This document shows positions 1-5,018 of a stretch of 6,421 bases of DNA, one piece after another; the stretch's first letter is position 1; every line of letters starts with the position of its first letter. The notes beneath the pieces were generated by a model. It searched no databases. It saw nothing but the letters and a program-made list of their open reading frames with translations, and had not been told where the DNA came from. Source of the DNA: a bacterium (GTDB lineage Bacteria > Patescibacteria > Gracilibacteria > 1-14-2-50-48-13). A program made the translations under genes and the position numbers. The stretch spans positions 1-6,421 of the forward strand of contig JAUIFW010000058.1 of NCBI GenBank assembly GCA_030430105.1, in the 5' to 3' direction.

Positions 1-759
1 GCTAACCTAGAAAATACAGATGCCAAAGGGCATGTGGTTATTGTTGGATCTGGAAGCTTGATCCCAGGCTTTGAAGAGCAAATGGTTGGGATGAAAAAGG
101 AAGAAAAGAAGACCTTCGAAGTAACCTTCCCAGAGGACTATCATCACGAGCCGTTCAAGGGAAAGAAGGTGGAATTTGACATTGAAATTGTTGAGGTAGA
201 AAAGGCAAAGAAGCCAGAGATCAACAAGGAGTTCACGAAGCAGCTTCGAGGAAAAGAGATGACAAAGAAGGAGTTTGAGGAGGATATCAAAGCAACGCTC
301 CTTCGAGAAAAAGAGGATGCAGCGAGGACGAAGCAGGAGGATGAGTACCTAGATAAGGTAGCTGAAAAGTACCTCAAGGATGAGCTACCAGCAGCATTGG
401 TAGATCATGAAAAGGAGCTTATGATGTCCGAGATGAAGGATCGTCTCAGCGGGCAGGGAATCAACATCGAGCACTACTTGCAGCATATTGGGAAGAGCGA
501 AGAGGATCTCAAGAAAGATTGGGATAAGGATGCTTCAGAGCGAGCAAAGAAGCGTCTCGTATTTGAGCAGCTTCTTAGCTTCGCTGAGGTTGAGGTAACA
601 GACGAAGATATTGATGCAGAGATCGAGAAGGTAGCGGAACGCTACGAAAACGAGGAGCACAAAAAGCAGGTGAGAGAAATCTACAAGAATAAGGATATGG
701 CCAAGCAAAACCTAAGCGGCCGAGTAAAAATCCGAAAATTCTTCGACACTGTCCTATAA
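1..759 (+). CDS. tig: Trigger factor, C-terminal part (5' end outside window)
   Basis: Ribosome-associated chaperone with peptidyl-prolyl isomerase activity that binds nascent chains at the exit tunnel. The frame is open from base 1 to a TAA at 757-759, giving 252 visible residues. A complete trigger factor is usually about 430 residues, so the N-terminal ribosome-binding domain and the start of the PPIase domain lie upstream; the GTG at 34 is internal, not the start. Residues about 10-70 are the end of the FKBP-type PPIase domain (LIPGFEEQMVGMKKEE, then FPEDYHHEPFKGKKVEFDIE). Residues about 75-252 are the Lys/Glu-rich helical C-terminal chaperone domain (ELPAALVDHEKELM, then QGINIEHYLQHIGKSEEDL, then VEVTDEDIDAEIEK). 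It is followed by an intrinsic terminator and converges with the lepB-folD-PH operon. The identification is firm; only the N-terminus is unseen. Confidence 0.95.
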   Translation, partial: ANLENTDAKGHVVIVGSGSLIPGFEEQMVGMKKEEKKTFEVTFPEDYHHEPFKGKKVEFDIEIVEVEKAKKPEINKEFTKQLRGKEMTKKEFEEDIKATLLREKEDAARTKQEDEYLDKVAEKYLKDELPAALVDHEKELMMSEMKDRLSGQGINIEHYLQHIGKSEEDLKKDWDKDASERAKKRLVFEQLLSFAEVEVTDEDIDAEIEKVAERYENEEHKKQVREIYKNKDMAKQNLSGRVKIRKFFDTVL

Positions 760-780
760 GGAAATATCCTCAAAGATATA

Positions 781-814
781 AAGCTGAGCTGATGGACCAT
801 CAACTCAGCTTTTT
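781..814 (+). terminator. Intrinsic terminator of tig, possibly bidirectional
   Basis: Arms AAGCTGAG (781-788) and CTCAGCTT (804-811) pair perfectly. After one C/A mismatch (789/803), TGATG (790-794) pairs with CATCA (798-802) around a three-base loop. The 3' arm runs into a T tract (810-814). It sits 22 nt after the tig stop. Read on the minus strand, the same hairpin is followed by TATATCTTT, so it could also stop leftward transcription from the convergent operon. Confidence 0.8.
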
Positions 815-852
815 AATAAAACCAAAAACCGTAAACCGGGAGCGAAGCTCCC
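815..852 (-). terminator. Probable terminator of the lepB-folD-PH operon
   Basis: On the minus strand a perfect six-base-pair hairpin, GGGAGC-TTC-GCTCCC (852 down to 838), is followed by a T-rich run containing TTTTT and TTTT (837 down to 815). It lies about 45 nt beyond the stop codon of the PH-domain gene, where a minus-strand terminator is expected. The T tract is interrupted by G and A residues, so efficiency is uncertain. Confidence 0.5.
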
Positions 853-857
853 AAACC

Positions 858-896
858 GTCGCGTCAGACGCGACTAACCAACCGCGTTTGACGCGG
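858..896. repeat. Pair of GC-rich hairpins sharing a GCGT...ACGCG core
   Basis: Two adjacent near-identical palindromes fill the space between the putative operon terminator and the PH gene stop. The first, GTCGCGTC-A-GACGCGAC (858-874), is a perfect inverted repeat around one base; a realistic fold is six base pairs with a five-base loop. The second, CCGCGT-TTG-ACGCGG (882-896), is a six-base-pair stem with a three-base loop. Both contain GCGT followed by GACGCG. Neither has an adjacent T run on either strand, so they are not simple terminators; REP-like repeats or RNA 3'-end protection stems are possible. Confidence 0.6.
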
Positions 897-897
897 G

Positions 898-1497
898 CTA
901 CCTCAAATCAATCCCATTGCGATCCGCATACTCCTTAACCATATCCGTGATAACACCTGAAACAAATTCCTGTTTCTTCATGCGCGTTTCGTTGACGTGA
1001 TGGTGGTAGTTGGTCTTCGCTTCCAAGACCTTATTCTCGAGTCGGTTAGGACGTAGGGTCTCTGTTAGGAGTACTTGATTCGTATCTACAAGTCGAATAA
1101 GCATCACATCTCCTTTTCGGAGTAGTGTGTTCCAGAATCCGTTGATCTCTGTGGATATACCTTCGAAGTTATCATAGGCGAAACGGATGTTCTTCCTGTT
1201 AAAGAGAGATTCCCATTGTATGTCTATCACTCCTTTATTGGTTACTACCCAACAGTCAAAGAACCAAATGACAAAATCCAAACTGAAGCGAAGAAGGCCT
1301 ATTCCAGCAATAGTAATGGAAACCCAAAGGAGGTCTGGGTTACTAGCGTAGAGGTACCATGGTATTCCAACTCCTATGAGTGAGAAGACAAAAAGGCTCT
1401 TTGCAAGCAAGATGGGATGTTTGTGTCCCACGTAATGTACATGCTCCTCGGGCTCTAGGTATCCGTTAAAAATAGCGTCTTCAAAAGCGTGAATCAT
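898..1497 (-). CDS. YdbS-like bacterial PH-domain membrane protein
   Basis: A 199-residue membrane protein of the bacterial PH-domain (bPH2/YdbS-like) type. Residues 1-30 form a short polar N-terminus with the PEEHVHYVGHKHP segment typical of these proteins. Two hydrophobic segments follow, at about 35-51 and 56-80. A PH-like domain occupies about 81-140, with the family's usual features: V-T-N-K-G-V-I-D at 85-92, the LFNRK stretch at 98-102, then NFEGIST and a GDVMLIR strand. The last 50 residues are polar and helical. The cellular role of the family is poorly defined; membrane-stress or envelope functions have been suggested for homologues. The ATG overlaps the folD stop as ATGA, so translation is probably coupled to folD. 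There is no Shine-Dalgarno upstream (TTCACTTTCCTCTCT). It is the last gene of the lepB operon and ends with TAG. Confidence 0.8.
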   Translation of the reverse strand: MIHAFEDAIFNGYLEPEEHVHYVGHKHPILLAKSLFVFSLIGVGIPWYLYASNPDLLWVSITIAGIGLLRFSLDFVIWFFDCWVVTNKGVIDIQWESLFNRKNIRFAYDNFEGISTEINGFWNTLLRKGDVMLIRLVDTNQVLLTETLRPNRLENKVLEAKTNYHHHVNETRMKKQEFVSGVITDMVKEYADRNGIDLR

Positions 1498-2351
1498 AGA
1501 GAGGAAAGTGAAGAGCTAAAGCTTGCAGCCTTGAGGAGATTACGAAGAAGGCAAGCGATGGTGACTGGGCCAACACCCCCTGGAACAGGGGCATATCCTC
1601 CAGATTTTTTATAACATGAGGGGGAGATATCTCCGCGCACCACACCCTTATGTACACTAAAGCCCACATCCATAAGTATAGCGCCCTTTTTAACAAACTT
1701 TGGGGTAATGAGGTGCCCTTGGCCTGTAGCGCTGATGATCACATCTGCTCGCTTGGAAAGCTTCCATGGATTAGGTGTGTGCTCCGTGATAATACTCACG
1801 GTTGCTTTTCTTTTGAGAAGAAAAAGGGCGATAGGCTTGCCAACGATTAAGCTTTGTCCAAACACTGCCACGTGTTTCCCTTCAAGGGGAACGTGGTAAT
1901 AATCAAGCATACTCATGACAGCATGAGCAGTAGCTGGAGGGAGGAAGGTCTCTGGTGCGTGCTCTAGAAAGAGTGCGCCGTTGTTCGTTGCGGTAAACCC
2001 ATCGAGGTCCTTTTCCGGTGCGATAGCATGGATAACAGTGTGCCTTCTGATATGCGCCGGAAGTGGAAGTTGTACGATGTAGCCGTGTATACCCTTATCT
2101 GCATTGAGGGTTCCAAGTACGCCAATGAGCTCCTCTTCTGTGGTAGATTCCGGTAGCTGTTTGATATGGCATTTGATACCCAGCTCCTGAGCTTTCTTCT
2201 TTTTTAGGCGGACATAGGTCTCAGAGGCACTGTTGTTACCCACTAAAACAGCGGTCATTTCAGGGGGCCTAGAAAAATGACCCATATGAGAGCGTATCTC
2301 TTCCTCAATAGCCGTCGCGACCGGTTTACCAAGAAGCTTAGTTGGCTGCAT
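1494..2351 (-). CDS. folD: Bifunctional methylenetetrahydrofolate dehydrogenase / methenyl-THF cyclohydrolase FolD
   Basis: Cytosolic enzyme that oxidises 5,10-methylene-THF to methenyl-THF with NAD(P) and hydrolyses this to 10-formyl-THF. It has 285 residues, the usual family length. Seen in the sequence: the catalytic Tyr-x3-Lys at Y46/K50 in YVRLKKKKA; QLPLP at 94-98; KDLDGF at 114-119, with D117 matching the conserved active-site Asp; the nucleotide-binding loop FGQSLIVGKP at 164-173; ADVIISATG at 202-210; and PVPGGVGPVT at 255-264. Oddities: the usual PCTPxG motif reads PATAHA (139-144), and the GRS of the nucleotide loop is GQS. The serine-rich tail after residue 276 is extra. The ATG lies inside the 3' end of lepB (14 nt overlap), preceded by GAGG at 2358-2355 with only 3 nt spacing. 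The TGA stop overlaps the next gene's ATG. Confidence 0.93.
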   Translation of the reverse strand: MQPTKLLGKPVATAIEEEIRSHMGHFSRPPEMTAVLVGNNSASETYVRLKKKKAQELGIKCHIKQLPESTTEEELIGVLGTLNADKGIHGYIVQLPLPAHIRRHTVIHAIAPEKDLDGFTATNNGALFLEHAPETFLPPATAHAVMSMLDYYHVPLEGKHVAVFGQSLIVGKPIALFLLKRKATVSIITEHTPNPWKLSKRADVIISATGQGHLITPKFVKKGAILMDVGFSVHKGVVRGDISPSCYKKSGGYAPVPGGVGPVTIACLLRNLLKAASFSSSLSSL

Positions 2352-3087
2352 AATCCTCTGGGGCTATGGTTTCAATGGAGCGAGGGTTGTCGATAGGCCA
2401 GAAGCCATCGAGGATAGTTTTACCGTCAACGGTGGCTGCTTCAGCGTTGAAGGGCCACATTACAAAGAGAGCTTTTCCTATTACATGATCATAAGGGACA
2501 AAGCGCTCTATCGCTGAGCCTGTACATCCGGACGGTATACTAACTGTGGAAAAACAAAATCTGGAATCTGTGGAGTTTCCTCGGTTGTCTCCCATTACAA
2601 ACACGTGTCCTTCCGGTACCACGATAGGTGCACCATCTACATTTGCATAGGTACACTCTGGATTTCCAGGACTATCCTCGCGCTTACAGTTGGTGTAAGG
2701 CTCTTCGAGAAGCGTACCATTGAGAGTAAGCCCCTCCTTGGAGAATTGGAGTTCATCTCCAGGTAATCCTATGACCCGTTTGATAAAGATATTGCTACTT
2801 CCGTTTGGTGGGCGAAATACCACAACGTCCCCTCGAACGAGGTGCTCAGGACTATGGCTAAAGAAGCCTGTGTAGCCAAAGCGGTGGACCATAATCAGCT
2901 CTGCATCGTGGAGTGTGTGCTCCATGGAGCTACCTGAAACGATGAAGGGTGAGAAGAAAAAATACTGCACAACCAGAAAGAGTATGAGCGCTATCATAAG
3001 CTCGATGACCACGTCAATTGTCTCGAGCCATGTCGCGTGTCTACGCATGGATTTGAGCTGGTCTTGGTGCTTTTCTTGCGGATTCAT
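2338..3087 (-). CDS. lepB: Signal peptidase I
   Basis: Membrane-anchored serine protease (family S26) that removes signal peptides from Sec/Tat-exported proteins outside the membrane. It has 249 residues. A polar N-terminus is followed by one hydrophobic anchor at about 26-48. The nucleophile box SGSSMEHTL gives catalytic Ser54 next to Met55; the usual Pro of SMxPT is His57. The general-base box IFIKRVIGLPGD gives Lys102. The GDNRGNSTDSR box lies at 165-175. Four cysteines (C133, C144, C177, C187) flank this last box in two short loops, one pair of which is an insertion relative to minimal SPases; they could form disulfides in the exoplasmic domain. It is the first gene of the operon, has its own near-consensus promoter, and has no Shine-Dalgarno (CCACCTTCT before the ATG). 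Its 3' end overlaps folD by 14 nt. Confidence 0.95.
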   Translation of the reverse strand: MNPQEKHQDQLKSMRRHATWLETIDVVIELMIALILFLVVQYFFFSPFIVSGSSMEHTLHDAELIMVHRFGYTGFFSHSPEHLVRGDVVVFRPPNGSSNIFIKRVIGLPGDELQFSKEGLTLNGTLLEEPYTNCKREDSPGNPECTYANVDGAPIVVPEGHVFVMGDNRGNSTDSRFCFSTVSIPSGCTGSAIERFVPYDHVIGKALFVMWPFNAEAATVDGKTILDGFWPIDNPRSIETIAPEDYAAN

Positions 3088-3105
3088 AGAAGGTGGCTGT
3101 ATACT
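3076..3105 (+). promoter_or_regulatory. Probable sigma70-type promoter of holA
   Basis: TTGCGG (3076-3081) and TATACT (3100-3105) are separated by 18 nt. The -10 box is one mismatch from consensus; the -35 box is weaker. Predicted transcription begins near 3112, about 23 nt before the holA GTG. The -35 box lies within the first codons of lepB. The -10 hexamer is the mirror copy of the lepB -10 box at 3115-3120. Confidence 0.5.
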
Positions 3106-3114
3106 TGCGGCACT

Positions 3115-3143
3115 AGTATACGCTAAGCACTACCGTGTCTCAA
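3115..3143 (-). promoter_or_regulatory. Sigma70-type promoter of the lepB-folD-PH operon
   Basis: On the minus strand, TTGAGA (3143-3138) and TATACT (3120-3115) are separated by exactly 17 nt, each one mismatch from consensus. Predicted transcription starts near 3108, giving a leader of about 20 nt before the lepB ATG. The -35 box lies inside the first codons of holA, so the two divergent genes share this DNA. Confidence 0.7.
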
Positions 3144-4088
3144 CAGCAGGACAAAAAAAGTACACGTCTGTTCACCGGCACAGACCTCGGAGGGATGGAG
3201 CGGGCTGTAAAAAAATGGCAGCAGGCCTTTGTACAGAAATATGGAGAGGATCTGGTAGAGCACGTGCGCTACGAAGATCTACAAGGAGATGAACTCTATG
3301 TTCGTTTACACACCCCGTCTATGTTTGGGGAAAAGTCCCTGCTTGTTATCAGAATGGAGTCGGAGGAGGATGTAAAGAATCATGGAGAGACACTAGCCGC
3401 AGCGATCGAAGCTAGTATTGAGACGCTCGTTGTATTTGTTGTTTTACCCTTTTTACCAAAGCAGACCAAGGGGTGGAAGGCATTGCAAAAGGTAGGAGAG
3501 ATAGAACAGTTCAAAAAAGGAGAGGAGGGAATAGATCAATATATGAAGGCATTTCAAGGAGTACTGGATGCGGCGTCCTACCGATACTTGCAGCAGAAAA
3601 TTAAGCGAGCGACAGCTCCAACACATCAGCTCGAGCAACTCTATATGCTTGCGCAATCAAAGACGATAGCAAAGGGTGATATCGATGCGCTCTTTCCAGA
3701 ACTGGAGCTCGGGGAGGCCTTTGGCTTGATCGATGCGCTAATGAGTAAGCAGCCACGTACCTATATATCCATACTCCGTCTCCTGGAGGCGCAAGGAGAA
3801 GATCCACACAAGCTACTTGGTCTACTCGTGTGGCAAATGGAGCAGCTTGCGTATGTGGCACATGCAAAGGAGGTGGGTATGTCTGACCAGGCACTGATGA
3901 GTGCGACAGGCATGAAGCCATTTCCTCTCAAAAAGGCGAAAGCAGCTCTGAGGTCTTACGGGAAGGCAGATGTGCTTCGAATGATCGCTACGCTTTCACG
4001 TATCGATATCGGGAGCAAGACTGGGGGTATCCCAGCTCACCCAAAGGGAAAGCATATCTACGAGCATCTCCTAGAGCTTGCTCTCTAA
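3135..4088 (+). CDS. holA: DNA polymerase III subunit delta
   Basis: Delta subunit of the clamp loader, which opens the beta sliding clamp during replication. It has 317 residues, normal for the family. The N-terminal domain starts with FTGTDLGGMERAVKKW (from residue 13), the position of the FxGxD-type nucleotide-fold start that is non-functional as an ATPase in delta. PSMFGEKSLLVIRM (61-74) matches the family's second conserved block. The C-terminal collar domain is recognisable by AFGLIDALMSKQ, LLGLLVWQMEQL and, near the end, the SRIDIGSKTG helix, equivalent to the family's D-x-x-x-K-x-G. The start is taken as GTG at 3135 because the next ATG in frame (3195) would remove the FTGTD strand. 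No Shine-Dalgarno is visible. The TAA at 4086-4088 overlaps the convergent Lgt-like gene's stop. Confidence 0.88.
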   Translation: MSQQQDKKSTRLFTGTDLGGMERAVKKWQQAFVQKYGEDLVEHVRYEDLQGDELYVRLHTPSMFGEKSLLVIRMESEEDVKNHGETLAAAIEASIETLVVFVVLPFLPKQTKGWKALQKVGEIEQFKKGEEGIDQYMKAFQGVLDAASYRYLQQKIKRATAPTHQLEQLYMLAQSKTIAKGDIDALFPELELGEAFGLIDALMSKQPRTYISILRLLEAQGEDPHKLLGLLVWQMEQLAYVAHAKEVGMSDQALMSATGMKPFPLKKAKAALRSYGKADVLRMIATLSRIDIGSKTGGIPAHPKGKHIYEHLLELAL

Positions 4089-4900
4089 GCTGTAATTCTA
4101 GGTACCTTCTTCGTAAAGATGAGAATGCTCAGGATAAAGAGAATGATTGCAAGCCACTGATTAAGATGGAGTCCTCCAAGGAACACCAGGGTGGGGTCCG
4201 TAGGACTTCGCAAAAAACCTAGGAGGAAAATTTGTAGTGAGAAAAGCAGTGTTCCCACTACTCCTACTAGCCCTGCTACCTTAAATCGTTTGAGAAGACG
4301 GCTAGTGAGTAAGAACATAAAGAAGCTACCAATCGCAGCATAGAGCCCAAGTGGGTGAACGGGAATGTTAATATACCGGGATGCAAGCGAGTAGTCTGCA
4401 AACTCTCCGGAGTAGATCACGCTTAGAAAGCTGTCTGCCTCTGTACCAAAGTAGTATCCACCAAGGAGGGATCCTATATACCCCACAGAAAGTGCAAGGA
4501 GACTTGCTGTCACTAGCACATCAAACCAAGGAAGAAACCGTTGTTGTTCCTTTTTGAAGAAGTACGCCAGGAATACGGCAAATCCTATAAAGCCACCAGC
4601 TACATAAAACTGCTCAACATTAAAGAGTACGGTGAGCACGCTACCGTAGTGCCCCATAAGGATTAGTGAGGTAATTTGCTCATAGATCACAAAGGCGTGG
4701 CTAAGCCAAAAGCTGAGCTTTGCCCCCAAGGCAAAAGAAAACACCGACATGGGTAGGTGTGAAAAAAGAAGTCTATAACTTACCTCTCTGTGCGAACTAG
4801 CTCGTATGACACCAAGCAAGAAGGCGAGAAGGGCAAGGGTAGCAAAGACACCAAAGGAGGTGACAACGATACCAAAGTTTTGATAAAGCAGTGGGTACAT
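4085..4900 (-). CDS. Lgt-family (prolipoprotein diacylglyceryl transferase-like) membrane protein, catalytic residues degenerate
   Basis: A 271-residue polytopic membrane protein with about seven hydrophobic segments. It follows the Lgt pattern: an opening segment ending TSFGVFATLALL, the GGFIG turn (102-106), VGYIGSLLGGYYFG (139-152) where Lgt has GRIGNFINGELWG, PVHPLGLYAAIG (180-191) matching the conserved HPSQLYE block, and LRSP followed by LGGLHLNQW (230-249) matching the final RxP and slGQ block. Lgt transfers diacylglycerol from phosphatidylglycerol to the lipobox cysteine. By my hand alignment to E. coli Lgt, however, Y26, H103, R143, N146, E151, R239 and E243 correspond here to F16, A101, Y141, S144, Y149, I224 and G228; only structural glycines, HP-x2-LY and a final Gln remain. 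I infer a non-catalytic or repurposed Lgt-fold protein; a very divergent Lgt is the alternative. It has its own promoter, no Shine-Dalgarno (CAACCCCCGTAC before ATG), and overlaps holA tail to tail. Confidence 0.72.
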   Translation of the reverse strand: MYPLLYQNFGIVVTSFGVFATLALLAFLLGVIRASSHREVSYRLLFSHLPMSVFSFALGAKLSFWLSHAFVIYEQITSLILMGHYGSVLTVLFNVEQFYVAGGFIGFAVFLAYFFKKEQQRFLPWFDVLVTASLLALSVGYIGSLLGGYYFGTEADSFLSVIYSGEFADYSLASRYINIPVHPLGLYAAIGSFFMFLLTSRLLKRFKVAGLVGVVGTLLFSLQIFLLGFLRSPTDPTLVFLGGLHLNQWLAIILFILSILIFTKKVPRITA

Positions 4901-4923
4901 GTACGGGGGTTGTATACAAGATC

Positions 4924-4951
4924 ACTATAGTGTGCCTGAGCAAGTCGTCAA
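4924..4951 (-). promoter_or_regulatory. Sigma70-type promoter of the Lgt-like gene
   Basis: On the minus strand TTGACG (4951-4946) and TATAGT (4929-4924) are separated by 16 nt, each one mismatch from consensus. Transcription would start near 4917, about 17 nt before the ATG at 4900. The -10 box sits inside a perfect 10-bp palindrome, CACTATAGTG (4923-4932), and a second palindrome, TGTATACA (4911-4918), covers the expected start site. Confidence 0.65.
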
Positions 4952-5003
4952 CTAGGTTCCCCTAGCCCCCATATACTCTAATGGTACACTAGGGTCATCT
5001 GTA

Positions 5004-5009
5004 TATAAT
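5004..5009 (+). promoter_or_regulatory. Perfect -10 box of the SLH/beta-propeller gene, implying a near-leaderless mRNA
   Basis: A consensus TATAAT ends 9 nt before the ATG at 5019, so transcription starting at the usual 6-7 nt distance would leave a leader of only about 2-3 nt. No good -35 box is visible at 16-18 nt spacing (the sequence there is AATGGTAC). An upstream TATACT (4972-4977) is an alternative -10 that would give a normal leader of about 35 nt, but it too lacks a convincing -35. No Shine-Dalgarno precedes the ATG. Confidence 0.5.
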
Positions 5010-5018
5010 GTTACGGCT

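Noticed and set aside
1481..1850. Overlapping open frames on both strands within folD
   Set aside because: FolD motifs fix the real frame; the others have no domain or start signal.
4952..4994. Hairpins CTAGG-TTCC-CCTAG (4952-4965) and CCCTAG/CTAGGG (4960-4965 with 4989-4994)
   Set aside because: Stems of five or six base pairs without a T tract, the second with a 23-nt loop; too weak to call a terminator or riboswitch, though the CTAGG repeats could be noted in a motif search.
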